A model generated the notes under the pieces. That model made no database searches, was not told the DNA's origin, and saw only the letters and a list, made by a program, of their open reading frames with translations. A stretch of 64,000 nucleotides of DNA from Bacilli bacterium (GTDB lineage: Bacteria; Bacillota_I; Bacilli_A; RF39; UBA660), in the NCBI GenBank assembly GCA_017436345.1, contig JAFSDH010000010.1, positions 91,268-155,267 of the forward strand. Direction: 5' to 3'. The first letter of the stretch is position 1. The number at the start of each line of letters is the position of its first letter. The position numbers were made by a program, and so were the translations under genes. Below, piece by piece: positions 35,551 through 44,446 of the stretch.

Positions 35551-36630
35551 CTAACCTCCAATAAATAACCGTGGTACCCTATCAGCAATAGTACTTATAA
35601 CCTCATAATTAATCGTTTCATAAATACTTGCAATATCTTCTACTTTTATATTTTCATTATCAAAAATATAAATATCATCTGAAACATTAACATCTAAACC
35701 AGTAACATCTATCATAAAACTATCCATACAAATATTACCAATAATTGGTGCTAAAGAATTATTAATAACAACAAAACCCTTATTCGACAAACTTCTTCTA
35801 ATTCCATCAGCGTATCCAAGAGGAATTGTCGCAACCTTAGTTTTCTTATTTGTAATATAACTTCTTGAATAACTTATTGATGTTCCTTCTTCCACTTCTT
35901 TTAAAAAAGTAATCTTACTCTTTAATTTACAAACAGGTTTTAAATCCAATAATTTCTTAGCCCCATCAAAAGACTCATAACCATATAAAATAATACCAGG
36001 TCTTACTAAATTACAATAACTACTTTTAAAATTCAATAGCCCATTCGATGCAGAAGAATGAATATATTTTAAATCAAAATATTTCTTAGCTTCTAATATA
36101 CATCTTTCAAAAATATCTAGTTGTTTATCTGTATAAGAATAATCACTATCAGCACTAGATAAATGGGTATATATACCTTCAACTTTAATATTAGAACACT
36201 TTCTTACTTCATCAATAAAAGAAGATAATTCCAATACACCAGTTCTCCCCATTCCAGAATCTATTTCAATATGAACCTTAACATTTTCTTTTCTTTTTCC
36301 AAGCTCTAAGACAAAATCTTTATCACTTATTCCAATCGTAATATCATATTTAATAATATCATCAATATCTTCTAGATAAGGTTGATTTAAAACAAATATT
36401 TCTTTTTCATAACCTAATTCTCTAAGATCAACAGCTTCCTTAATCAAAGCAACTGCAACTATATCAAATCTATTAATAATATCTAATCTTTTATTAATAT
36501 AAGTCCCATAAGCATTAGCTTTTATAACAGGCATTATCATTATATCTTTACCAATATATTTTTTTATACTATCGACATTAAATAAAAAATTATCTAAATT
36601 AACTTCTAATACACTACATCTTGTACTCAT
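35551..36630 (-). CDS. alr: Alanine racemase
   Basis: The 359-residue PLP enzyme makes D-alanine for peptidoglycan. The PLP Lys is in MPVIKANAYGTY (about residue 40) and the second catalytic base is Tyr in SISYSRSY. IHSSASNG, GYADGIRR and CMDSFMIDVT are typical of the family. The start is the ATG at 36630 after AGGTGATGTTT. It is transcribed alone between a terminator and a 165-base gap (35386-35550) in which I see no gene or clear signal. Confidence 0.95.
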   Translation of the reverse strand: MSTRCSVLEVNLDNFLFNVDSIKKYIGKDIMIMPVIKANAYGTYINKRLDIINRFDIVAVALIKEAVDLRELGYEKEIFVLNQPYLEDIDDIIKYDITIGISDKDFVLELGKRKENVKVHIEIDSGMGRTGVLELSSFIDEVRKCSNIKVEGIYTHLSSADSDYSYTDKQLDIFERCILEAKKYFDLKYIHSSASNGLLNFKSSYCNLVRPGIILYGYESFDGAKKLLDLKPVCKLKSKITFLKEVEEGTSISYSRSYITNKKTKVATIPLGYADGIRRSLSNKGFVVINNSLAPIIGNICMDSFMIDVTGLDVNVSDDIYIFDNENIKVEDIASIYETINYEVISTIADRVPRLFIGG

Positions 36631-36657
36631 AAACATCACCTACTAAAATTATATCAC

Positions 36658-36684
36658 AAAAAAAGAATAGATTTCTCTATTCTT
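36658..36684 (-). terminator. Terminator after the chromate transporter pair
   Basis: An 8-bp stem (36663-36670 with 36677-36684), core GAATAGATTTCTCTATTC, leads into a U-run and then TGTGATATAAT, the alr promoter. Confidence 0.85.
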
Positions 36685-37240
36685 AAACAAAACCTAATAA
36701 AATACCTAATATTGCAGATAAAATTATTGTTTTAATAGGATGCATCTTCTTTAAAGATAAAACTAATGCTATTAAAAAAATAATAAGACTTTTCCAAAAA
36801 ACAATTGTTGAAAAAATAGAAAAACTTACTCCCTCTGGAAAAAACACCGCTATTCCAGTTGTAATAACAGCTGCCCCAATCAAACCAACAACTGCTGGTT
36901 TCAATCCCATCATGCATCCTCTAACTATTTTACTTTTTTTAAATTTATCATAATTACGAGCTAAAATAACTATTAATACAAAAGAGGTAAAGATAACTCC
37001 TAAAGTAGCCAATAAAGCTCCTAGAAAACCACCAGTCTTACTTCCAACAAAAGTTGCTATATTAATCGCAAAAGGTCCTGGACTACTTTCACTAATCGCA
37101 ATAAAATCTATTAACTTTTCTAATTTCATCCACCCATGATATATAACTTCCTCTTGAATTAAAGGAATCATCGCATATCCTCCACCAAAAGTAAAGGTTC
37201 CAACTTTCAAAAAAGATAAAAATAACTTTAAATATATCAT
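36683..37240 (-). CDS. Chromate transporter (CHR) half, subunit 2
   Basis: The 185-residue protein is one CHR domain: GTFTFGGGYAMIPLIQEEV, then SPGPFAINIATFVGSKTGG. Short CHR proteins work as pairs, each equal to half of a full ChrA. Its ATG overlaps the stop of the partner (ATGA at 37237-37240). The family exports chromate in some bacteria; in gut Bacillota the natural anion is not known. Confidence 0.88.
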   Translation of the reverse strand: MIYLKLFLSFLKVGTFTFGGGYAMIPLIQEEVIYHGWMKLEKLIDFIAISESSPGPFAINIATFVGSKTGGFLGALLATLGVIFTSFVLIVILARNYDKFKKSKIVRGCMMGLKPAVVGLIGAAVITTGIAVFFPEGVSFSIFSTIVFWKSLIIFLIALVLSLKKMHPIKTIILSAILGILLGFV

Positions 37241-37794
37241 TTTACATGCCTCCTATCTTTTAGATAAAAAGACACCATTCCTACTATTCCAGAAATAATA
37301 ATAATTAAAATAGCACCTATATCAAAAAAAGTAACAGCTATTAAAGAAAAAACAATTAATATATAAGATAAAATATTTTTAGGACACTCTTTATACATAT
37401 TAATAAGAGCTTTAATTATTAAAGCTACAACACAGGCCCTAATACCTAAAAAAGCATTTTGAAATATAGTTGATTCTTGTAATTTTTGAAGAATAGATGC
37501 TAAAAATAAAATAATGAAAAAAGATGGACAAATAAGTCCTAAAGTAGCACTTAAAGCACCAATTATACCATTTACTTTATATCCAACAAAAGTAGCTACA
37601 TTAACACTAATTGGTCCTGGTGTAGATTCACCAATCGTTATAATGTCTGACATTTCTTCTTTTGATAAATATTTATTTTTTTTAACAACTTCTTCTTCAA
37701 TTAAAGAAAGCATCGCATATCCTCCACCAAAAGTAAATAAACCAATATTAAAAAAAGTTCTAAATAAATTTAAATTATATTTTTTCTTTTTCAT
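37237..37794 (-). CDS. Chromate transporter (CHR) half, subunit 1
   Basis: The 185-residue partner of the protein at 36683 has the same motif pair: GLFTFGGGYAMLSLIEEEV and TPGPISVNVATFVGYKVNG, with about five hydrophobic segments. The tight overlap shows that both halves are made together, probably as a heterodimer. The stop is TGA, one of the clear cases that TGA ends translation here. Confidence 0.88.
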   Translation of the reverse strand: MKKKKYNLNLFRTFFNIGLFTFGGGYAMLSLIEEEVVKKNKYLSKEEMSDIITIGESTPGPISVNVATFVGYKVNGIIGALSATLGLICPSFFIILFLASILQKLQESTIFQNAFLGIRACVVALIIKALINMYKECPKNILSYILIVFSLIAVTFFDIGAILIIIISGIVGMVSFYLKDRRHVK

Positions 37795-37802
37795 ATTTTC
37801 AC

Positions 37803-38243
37803 CTACATAAATGATTCTACTACATAAAATTTCTTTTTGCTTTCATCCCAAAGTATTATTATTTCATCCATACCATCTTTCTCATAATAATATAAGCATT
37901 TTTCAAAATCAGGATAAAATTCTTCCTCTACTTCTATTTCTTCTAACCATTTTTTAACCGCATCACTATAATTTAAAAAATGTCTTGTTTTATACTCTTT
38001 TTCTTCCCATCTAAACCATGACTCTATGTAACTATCACGCCTATAAGAAAAAACATGATATCTAACTCCATCTCCAAAAAAACTTGGTTCTCCTTCTTTT
38101 TCATAAATTTCTTCATAAGAAGAAAACTCAGGAATGACAATTCCCCAATTTTTTTCTAAAACATTTGAATAATAAGAATTACTTTTCCAAACTAAAATTA
38201 AAAAAGAACATAAAAAAATAATTAAACGTATATCTTTCTTCAT
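37803..38243 (-). CDS. Small membrane-anchored protein
   Basis: The 146-residue protein has an N-terminal hydrophobic segment (about 5-22) and an outside domain rich in Glu, Tyr and Trp (FSYRRDSYIESWFRWEEKEY). No known motif is visible. It lies eight bases upstream of the chromate transporter pair and probably shares their transcript, with a TATAAT promoter directly after the terminator at 38273. Confidence 0.6.
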   Translation of the reverse strand: MKKDIRLIIFLCSFLILVWKSNSYYSNVLEKNWGIVIPEFSSYEEIYEKEGEPSFFGDGVRYHVFSYRRDSYIESWFRWEEKEYKTRHFLNYSDAVKKWLEEIEVEEEFYPDFEKCLYYYEKDGMDEIIILWDESKKKFYVVESFM

Positions 38244-38272
38244 ATTATCACTACCTAAATAAATTATAACAT

Positions 38273-38301
38273 AAAAAGAATAGATTACTAAATCTATTCT
38301 T
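38273..38301 (-). terminator. Terminator after the NCS2 permease gene
   Basis: A perfect 11-bp stem (38276-38286 with 38291-38301), loop ACTA, runs into TTTTTATGTTATAAT, combining U-tract and next promoter. Confidence 0.85.
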
Positions 38302-39660
38302 CTACATAGCTTTATATATAAAATCTATTATAAATAATAAACTAAATATATATATAATTGGTGAAACATCTTTTCCTCGACCATTAACTAAATTAACTAT
38401 TACATATAAAATAAAACCAAATTGTATCCCTGTTGTAATTGAGTATGATAAAGGCATCATTACAATTATAAAAAACGCAGGTATGGCTACTAATATATCT
38501 TTCCAGTCAATCTTAATGATATTAGTAATCATAGATAAACCAACAAAAATTAATATAGGTGCGATAGCCGCCATAGGAACCATCTTTACAAGTGGTGCTA
38601 AAAATAATGATAATCCAAAACATAAAGCTGCTGAAACAGCTGTTAAACCTGTTCTACCACCTTCTTCAATACCAACACTACTTTCAACATAAGTTGTTAC
38701 ATTACTACTACCTAAAAGTGCTGCAATAATTGTTGTTGATGAATCACAAATTAAAGCTTTTTCTAAATTCTTAGGCATTTCTCCATCTTTATCAATTTTA
38801 AATATACCTGACTTTTTACCTGTTCCAATAAATGTACCAATTGTGTCAAATAAATCAGAAATAACTAAAGTAAAAATCGTCATAATAACTACTATTAATC
38901 CAGCTTCCGCACTTATTAAACCACTAAAATCTAATTTTAAAAAAGTGGGTTCAATTGATGGAATAAATGTATAATTACCAAAGTCTGGTAATTTAGTAAC
39001 CCCCATAAATAATCCTATCATCGTTGTTAAAAGAATTGAAATTAAATATGAATTTTTAATCTTTTTAGAGACTAAAACAGCAGTAATAACAATACCAATA
39101 ATAGCAAGAACTAACTCATTAGAATTAAATATCGCAAGTTGTGGCACAACATCACTAGCTTTGGCTATTCCATTGTTAACAAAAGATACTGAAAACTCAA
39201 TTAATCCAGCACTCTTGACACCAATATAAGTAACAAATAAACCTATCCCAACAGTTATTGCTTCTTGCATAAACTCTGGTATTGCTTTAATAACTTTCTT
39301 TCTAACACTAGTAAGCGTCAGCAAAACATTTATAACTCCACATATAAAAACCATAGCTAAAGCTTCTTGCCAACTAAATCCCATTACTCCACATATTGTA
39401 TAAGTAAATAAAGCATTTAAACCAAGACCTGCACTTTGAACATAAGGAACATTCGCAACTAATCCTAAAATCAAAGTTCCAATCATTGAAGCCAAAATAG
39501 TCGCAACATATACAGAATTATAATCCATCCCTGTATCAGATAATATTACTGGATTAATAAAAATTATATATGACATTGCCATAAAAGTTGTAATTCCAGC
39601 AATTATCTCTGTTGATACCTTCGTTTTATTCTTTTTTAACTTAAATAACTTCTCTATCAT
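38302..39660 (-). CDS. NCS2-family purine permease (AzgA/PbuG-like)
   Basis: The 452-residue membrane protein has 12-14 hydrophobic segments and the AzgA-branch motifs: TFMAMSYIIFINPVIL near the start, SAGLGLNALFTYTICGVMG, LFDTIGTFIGTG, and SSNVTTYVESSVGIEEGGRT. These transporters bring in hypoxanthine, guanine or adenine with protons. Only 43 bases separate it from the Tag gene upstream, so there is no room for a purine riboswitch. Confidence 0.92.
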   Translation of the reverse strand: MIEKLFKLKKNKTKVSTEIIAGITTFMAMSYIIFINPVILSDTGMDYNSVYVATILASMIGTLILGLVANVPYVQSAGLGLNALFTYTICGVMGFSWQEALAMVFICGVINVLLTLTSVRKKVIKAIPEFMQEAITVGIGLFVTYIGVKSAGLIEFSVSFVNNGIAKASDVVPQLAIFNSNELVLAIIGIVITAVLVSKKIKNSYLISILLTTMIGLFMGVTKLPDFGNYTFIPSIEPTFLKLDFSGLISAEAGLIVVIMTIFTLVISDLFDTIGTFIGTGKKSGIFKIDKDGEMPKNLEKALICDSSTTIIAALLGSSNVTTYVESSVGIEEGGRTGLTAVSAALCFGLSLFLAPLVKMVPMAAIAPILIFVGLSMITNIIKIDWKDILVAIPAFFIIVMMPLSYSITTGIQFGFILYVIVNLVNGRGKDVSPIIYIFSLLFIIDFIYKAM

Positions 39661-39703
39661 AAATATACTCCTCTAACTTCATAATAACACAAAATAATAG
39701 AAA

Positions 39704-40252
39704 TTATTTATTTTTATACATAAAGCACTCATTATCATGAGAATTTATAATACCTATAGCTTGTAAATATGAATAAATAATAGTTGTACCAACAAACTTC
39801 ATACCACGACTCTTTAAATCATTAGAGATTCTATACGATAAATCAGAACTAGTTTTATCATTTTCATAAATAATTTTATTATTAGTAAAACCCCAAATAT
39901 AATTAGAAAAAGATTCATATTCTTTTTGAATATCTATAAAAATTTTCGCATTATTAATAGATGAATTTATCTTTAATTTATTTCTAATTATATCTTTATT
40001 TAATAAGAGTTCATTAACTTTATCCAAATCATATAAACTGACTTTTAACACATCAAAATTATCAAAAGCTTTTCTAAAACTTTCTCTTTTATTTAAAATA
40101 GTTTCCCAAGAAAGACCAGCTTGAAAACTTTCAAGAATTAACATTTCAAACAACTTTCTATCATCATAAACAGGAACTCCCCATTCCTGATCATGATAAT
40201 TAACATATATATCATTTTTTAAATTTAACCAAAAACATCTTTTTTTATTCAT
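39704..40252 (-). CDS. tag: DNA-3-methyladenine glycosylase I
   Basis: The 182-residue protein is Tag, which removes 3-methyladenine from alkylated DNA. The N-terminal RCFW and YHDQEWGVPVYDD, the ILESFQAGLSWETILNKRE core with its catalytic Glu, and the C-terminal HDNECF supply the zinc ligands (Cys, His, His, Cys) seen in Tag. It lies in a small DNA repair and editing neighbourhood with YolD and a Y-family polymerase. Confidence 0.93.
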   Translation of the reverse strand: MNKKRCFWLNLKNDIYVNYHDQEWGVPVYDDRKLFEMLILESFQAGLSWETILNKRESFRKAFDNFDVLKVSLYDLDKVNELLLNKDIIRNKLKINSSINNAKIFIDIQKEYESFSNYIWGFTNNKIIYENDKTSSDLSYRISNDLKSRGMKFVGTTIIYSYLQAIGIINSHDNECFMYKNK

Positions 40253-40284
40253 AATATCACCATAAATAAATTATATAATAAAAA

Positions 40285-40310
40285 TAAAAACATATACAAA
40301 TGTATATGTT
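40285..40310 (-). terminator. Terminator after the ybaK gene
   Basis: A 9-bp stem (40289-40297 with 40302-40310) with U-rich sequence on the minus strand. Confidence 0.8.
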
Positions 40311-40782
40311 AATCACAAATATCTACTAAAGAAAAATCAATGACTCTCTTTAATTCTTCTAAAGATAATTCAACTTGATATCCAATCTTTCCCCCACTAA
40401 AAATAATTGTATCAAATAAAATAGCACTCTCATCAATCGTTGTTTTAAAAAACTTCTTCATCCCAATTGGAGAACATCCTCCATGAATATAACCAGTTAA
40501 AGGAAGTAACTCTTTAGCTTTAATCATTTCCAAGTTTTTTTCTCCTACAGCTTTAGCAGCTTTCTTTAAATTTAACTCATTACAAACAGGAACTAAAAAT
40601 ACATAATAATTTTTAGAAGCACCTATAGTTACTAAAGTTTTAAATACTTGTTCTGGATTTTGCTTAAGAACAGTTGCAACTTCTATTCCACTAACTGCAT
40701 CTGTATCAACATAAGAATGAAACTTATATAAAATATTCTTCTGATCAAGTATTCGCATTGCATTTGTCTTTTCTATTTTCAT
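40309..40782 (-). CDS. ybaK: Cys-tRNA(Pro)/Cys-tRNA(Cys) deacylase YbaK
   Basis: The 157-residue protein matches YbaK: TNAMRILDQKNILYKFHSY at the start, the catalytic Lys in EQVFKTLVTIG, then VPVCNELNLKKAAKAVGEK and GYIHGGCSPIGMKK. It hydrolyses cysteine wrongly attached to tRNA-Pro. The start is the ATG at 40782 after GAGGTGG. The window also holds a ProX-type editor at 34924. Confidence 0.93.
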   Translation of the reverse strand: MKIEKTNAMRILDQKNILYKFHSYVDTDAVSGIEVATVLKQNPEQVFKTLVTIGASKNYYVFLVPVCNELNLKKAAKAVGEKNLEMIKAKELLPLTGYIHGGCSPIGMKKFFKTTIDESAILFDTIIFSGGKIGYQVELSLEELKRVIDFSLVDICD

Positions 40783-40834
40783 AATCCACCTCAACAAATA
40801 TATTTTTAGTTATTATAACATAAAAATATCACTA

Positions 40835-41146
40835 TTAAAATTTTTTTATCTCAATGATATCATCAAAAGAAATCTTACTATTAGATAAATATAAATTCTT
40901 ATAAATAGAATCTATTTTCTTTATAATTCCATACGTTTCTATATATTCAAAACCATAATAATATTTAACTAATACTCTATTCCCAACATCTAAAGATAAG
41001 AAAACTTTATTTAACTCTTCTTCACTATCATCAGACAAAATCTTTTTACTTTCAAATAATAATTCTGTTTTTTCTAGACTTTCTCTAAATCCTTTTAATG
41101 CATCAAAAGGAAGAAATTGTCTAGCACGCTCTAAATTATTCAGCAT
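40835..41146 (-). CDS. YolD-like protein
   Basis: The 103-residue protein begins with the YolD-type RARQFLPFDALKGFRE segment and has a beta-rich body (VLVKYYYGFEYIETYGIIKK). YolD-like proteins are coded next to Y-family polymerases in many Bacillota and are thought to act with them. Here it overlaps the polymerase gene by 11 bases, so the two form one SOS-type operon behind the LexA-like box at 42417. Confidence 0.82.
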   Translation of the reverse strand: MLNNLERARQFLPFDALKGFRESLEKTELLFESKKILSDDSEEELNKVFLSLDVGNRVLVKYYYGFEYIETYGIIKKIDSIYKNLYLSNSKISFDDIIEIKKF

Positions 41147-42392
41147 TATGCCCTCCTATTAATTTATTTCTATCTCTTTGAGTTGCTCCATCATCATAAC
41201 TAATTGCTCGTAAAATAGCATTCTTACCAAATTTATTTTTAATCATATTCATAACATTTTCTATTCTTTCATCATCTTCTTCTATTTTAAAATCACTAAA
41301 TAAATCTACTTGTTCAAGTTTCTTAGAAACAAGTTCCCCAAACCAAATATTAATTCTTTTAATAGGATAATTTCTATTAATAGAAAAGTCATATTCATCT
41401 AAAATGACCTTAGATATTTTAGAAAAACTATTACTAGGATTAGATAATTTCTTAGATACTTTTAAAGATGGATATTCATCATGTGAATAACCTATATAAA
41501 ATCCAACTACATTAGTAGATAATTTCTTATCAATAAGATTTAAAACTAGTGTATCAATCATTTCTATAAGGACTTTTCTCGCATCAATATAATTATAATC
41601 ATGAAAAAGAACTTGACCATTAGACATAGAAGTCGCTTTAGGTTTATATTTTTTTATATCACTAATTAAACAAGGTTCAACTCCCCAAGAATGATCAATT
41701 AAAAATTTAGCATTAACACCAAACTCTTTATATAAAATATTTTCATCAGTATGCGCTATATCATACATATCAAAAATTCCTAATTTATGAAGACGAGCCT
41801 CTATTCCTCTTCCTACTTGCCAAAAATCAATTAAAGGAGTATGATGCCATAATTCATTTTTATATTTTTCAATATCTAAATATCCAATATTATCACTAAC
41901 ATGTTTAGCTGTAATATCAAGAGCAATCTTAGCAAGATACATATTAGTACCAACACCAGCTGTTGCGGTAATACCGGTTGTATCAAAAATATCCTTCATA
42001 ATAACTTTAGCAAGCTCAACAGGACTCATCTTATATAAAGATAAATAACTAGTAACATCTAAAAAAGCTTCATCAATCGAATAAACATGAATATCATCAC
42101 GAGATACATATTTTAAATAAATTCCATATATCCTAGAAGAATATTCTATATATTTTTTCATTCTAGGTTTTGCCTGAATATAATTAATTCCCTTGGGTAT
42201 TTCAAATAGACGGCATCTATTTCTAATACCTCTACTTTTCATCTTTGGTGATATCGCTAAACAAATAGTTGTCGTACACCTATCAGGATCAGCTACAACT
42301 AAATCAGTCTTAAAAGGATCAAGACCTCTTTCGACACATTCTACAGATGCAAAAAAAGTTTTTAAATCAATACATAAATAATATCTATTCAT
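41136..42392 (-). CDS. Y-family DNA polymerase (UmuC/UvrX-like)
   Basis: The 418-residue polymerase has CIDLKTFFASVECVERGLDP (first metal Asp and steric gate region), HVYSIDEAFLDVT (catalytic Asp-Glu), the thumb helix-hairpin-helix and a little-finger domain. It ends with GATQRDRNKLIGGH, typical of the YqjW/UvrX group in Bacillota. It copies damaged DNA with low fidelity. A 14-base LexA-like box lies 25 bases upstream and a YolD gene overlaps its end, both pointing to damage-induced expression. Confidence 0.92.
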   Translation of the reverse strand: MNRYYLCIDLKTFFASVECVERGLDPFKTDLVVADPDRCTTTICLAISPKMKSRGIRNRCRLFEIPKGINYIQAKPRMKKYIEYSSRIYGIYLKYVSRDDIHVYSIDEAFLDVTSYLSLYKMSPVELAKVIMKDIFDTTGITATAGVGTNMYLAKIALDITAKHVSDNIGYLDIEKYKNELWHHTPLIDFWQVGRGIEARLHKLGIFDMYDIAHTDENILYKEFGVNAKFLIDHSWGVEPCLISDIKKYKPKATSMSNGQVLFHDYNYIDARKVLIEMIDTLVLNLIDKKLSTNVVGFYIGYSHDEYPSLKVSKKLSNPSNSFSKISKVILDEYDFSINRNYPIKRINIWFGELVSKKLEQVDLFSDFKIEEDDERIENVMNMIKNKFGKNAILRAISYDDGATQRDRNKLIGGHNAE

Positions 42393-42416
42393 CTAATCAC
42401 CAAATACATTTTATCA

Positions 42417-42430
42417 CAAACGTTTGTTTG
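42417..42430. promoter_or_regulatory. LexA-like (SOS) box
   Basis: CAAACGTTTGTTTG fits the pattern CAAAC-N4-GTTTG, the Bacillus LexA box CGAAC-N4-GTTCG with one symmetrical change per arm. It lies just upstream of a TAAAAT -10-like box and the start of the Y-family polymerase gene. Confidence 0.55.
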
Positions 42431-42469
42431 ATAAAACACTTTTTCTAAAATTGGTAAAAATTTACATAA

Positions 42470-42498
42470 AAAAGCAAATTAATTACTTAACTTGCTTA
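42470..42498 (-). terminator. Terminator after the GNAT gene
   Basis: The outer stem AAGCAA/TTGCTT with an inner A/T helix is followed by a U-run on the minus strand; AAGCAAAT family. Confidence 0.7.
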
Positions 42499-42505
42499 AA
42501 ACTTA

Positions 42506-43237
42506 CTATTTAGTTTTTTTATAAACTTTTGAACCATATTTATTAACTTCACACGAAAGCACTCCTTCAGGTAATAAGAAGGAATAATTAGTTGGTTTAA
42601 TACTAATATTATCATTTAATCCTAACCATAAATACTTTCTATAATCTCCTTTAATTTCTGTAACATCCACCCATTCAACTATTGTCTTATTGTTTATTTT
42701 ACATACTTCCATACCACTAGCTTCTAATATTCTTTCAGACTTAGATCCCACTAAATCAGTTCTTGCATATACTAAATCAAATCCATTATATTTTGCAAAT
42801 TCCATCGCAAAATTAACTAAAGCACTACAAGCACCTTTACCTCTATGCCCTTTTAAAGTAGATAAACCATAAAAATATAATAAATTTAATTCTTTATCAC
42901 TTTCAAAATCAAAAGAACTATTATGATAATTATATATACATCCATTCATTGAAATAGGTTTCATATTCTTATCAAAATAAATAAATAATTTTCCTTGATC
43001 ATTATAAAGTTTTAATTCATCACTAGCGTCTTCTAAACTAATTTCTTCTCCATATTGTTCTTCAAAAGAAGTAAGTAATTCTTTTAAAATTAACACATTA
43101 TCCTTTGAATATGTCATTGTTCCAATAAAACAACCATTATCTAGTTGTTCCCAAATCTTAATTTCATCTGTATTTAACAATACATCTCTAAACATTTCCT
43201 TTTTATACATTTCTTCTATTTTTTTCATATTAAACAT
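42506..43237 (-). CDS. GNAT-family acetyltransferase
   Basis: The 243-residue protein has a GNAT fold in its middle: the acetyl-CoA loop is LKGHRGKGACSALVNFAMEF (Arg-Gly-x-Gly-Ala type), preceded by a beta strand, and the strand-helix LVYARTDLVGSKSERILEASG follows. The N-terminal 80 residues are an extra domain. The acceptor is unknown; antibiotic, amino acid or protein targets are all possible. ATG 43237 follows AGGAGAG and overlaps the M20 peptidase gene by eight bases, so it is controlled by the same attenuator. Confidence 0.85.
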   Translation of the reverse strand: MFNMKKIEEMYKKEMFRDVLLNTDEIKIWEQLDNGCFIGTMTYSKDNVLILKELLTSFEEQYGEEISLEDASDELKLYNDQGKLFIYFDKNMKPISMNGCIYNYHNSSFDFESDKELNLLYFYGLSTLKGHRGKGACSALVNFAMEFAKYNGFDLVYARTDLVGSKSERILEASGMEVCKINNKTIVEWVDVTEIKGDYRKYLWLGLNDNISIKPTNYSFLLPEGVLSCEVNKYGSKVYKKTK

Positions 43238-44294
43238 AAAAATCACTCTCCTCTAAAAATTTCTTATAAATAAAATATAATTTTTCTAAACTTTTCTTAT
43301 TTACATATTCATTAGGACAATGTGGATAATATCCAACCGGATTCATAATAATAGTAGGAATACCTAAATCAGAAAAATAAACACCATCTGATGTAGACTC
43401 ACATCCAACTATTTCAACTTCTTCTTTTAATACCTCTTTACATATTTCTAAATATTTAATAATATTCTTATTATTTAAATCAGTTTCAAAAACACTACCT
43501 TCTAATAAAACTTTAATTTCTACATCTTTATTTATCTTTTTAATAAGTTTAATAAAATCTTCTTTCTTATCTTTCGCAACATGTCTAATATCAAGTTTCA
43601 TAGTTGCATAATTAGGAACTTGATTTATCGCAGTTCCACCTTCAATCATAGATAAATTAATTGAAGTAATATATTCATGTTGTGATTTAGGTATTGGGTA
43701 TTTTTTTATCAATTTCTGATAAATATCTAATAAATTAACAATCGCATTATCGCCATTAAATGGTTGCGATGAATGAGATGATATTCCTTTTAAAGATAAC
43801 TCTAATTGGAATAATCCTTTTTCTTCATAAATTAAATTAAAGTTTTTACCACCATCAGGAATAATCGCTAAAGAAGCCTTATAAATTTTCAAAAGTTCTT
43901 CTACACACATGCCACCTATTTCTTCATCAGATGTTATAAATAAAGCTATTTTTTTATTAGTAGAAACAGTATTGAACACCTCTAGCATAACTGCAACACT
44001 ACCTTTCATATCAATAGTGCCTCTACCATAAATATTTTCTTCATCCTCACTAAACTCATAATTATCCGCAGGAACTACATCTATATGACCACAAAAAATA
44101 ATATCTAAATTCTTATCTAAAGTATTAGAAATAACTAAGTTCTTATATCCGTTAAAAACATATTCTTTTACAAATAAATCTTTATTTATTTTCATCTTTA
44201 TGTATTTAAAAATACTTTCAAACTCTTTAATATTTCCATCATAAGTCTTATATTTAAGTAAATCTTTCAAAGTATTTAATATTTTTTCTTCCAT
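43230..44294 (-). CDS. M20-family metallopeptidase/deacylase (ArgE/DapE/CPG2-like)
   Basis: The 354-residue enzyme has the M20 zinc sites: IFCGHIDVVPAD, GRGTIDMKGSVAV, the catalytic Glu pair in TSDEEIGG, PDGG, and a C-terminal His in YYPHCPNEYV. The dimerisation domain is marked by KGISSHSSQP. The family contains acetylornithine deacetylase (ArgE), DapE and peptidases; the exact substrate is not clear. The longer upstream frame would include the terminator, so I set the start at 44294 after AAAGGGAGTGG. Expression depends on the attenuator at 44313-44506. Confidence 0.88.
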   Translation of the reverse strand: MEEKILNTLKDLLKYKTYDGNIKEFESIFKYIKMKINKDLFVKEYVFNGYKNLVISNTLDKNLDIIFCGHIDVVPADNYEFSEDEENIYGRGTIDMKGSVAVMLEVFNTVSTNKKIALFITSDEEIGGMCVEELLKIYKASLAIIPDGGKNFNLIYEEKGLFQLELSLKGISSHSSQPFNGDNAIVNLLDIYQKLIKKYPIPKSQHEYITSINLSMIEGGTAINQVPNYATMKLDIRHVAKDKKEDFIKLIKKINKDVEIKVLLEGSVFETDLNNKNIIKYLEICKEVLKEEVEIVGCESTSDGVYFSDLGIPTIIMNPVGYYPHCPNEYVNKKSLEKLYFIYKKFLEESDFYV

Positions 44295-44312
44295 AAATCC
44301 ACTCCCTTTCAA

Positions 44313-44347
44313 CAAAAAAATACCTATGCAGTATCTGCATAGGTATT
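44313..44347 (-). terminator. Attenuator terminator upstream of the M20 gene
   Basis: A perfect 12-bp stem (44320-44331 with 44335-44346), loop ATA in the RNA, is followed by a seven-base U-run. It lies between the leader peptide and the M20 start codon, so it must be bypassed for expression. Confidence 0.9.
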
Positions 44348-44446
44348 CTAAAAACAATATATATAATTTATCTAAATATATAATTAATCCTAGTTACTGA
44401 CGCAGATACATACATGTCCAAAAACACCTGTACCTGCGATTATTTT

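Noticed and set aside
39661..39703. Purine riboswitch before the NCS2 permease
   Set aside because: Only 43 bases lie between the genes, too few for the aptamer.
42416..42427. ACAAACGTTTGT as the operator centre
   Set aside because: This perfect palindrome has no spacer. The overlapping CAAAC-N4-GTTTG at 42417-42430 fits the LexA spacing better, so I reported that one.
44295..44357. Longer start for the M20 peptidase
   Set aside because: The extra residues would be coded by the attenuator terminator; a better start with AAAGGGAGTGG is at 44294.
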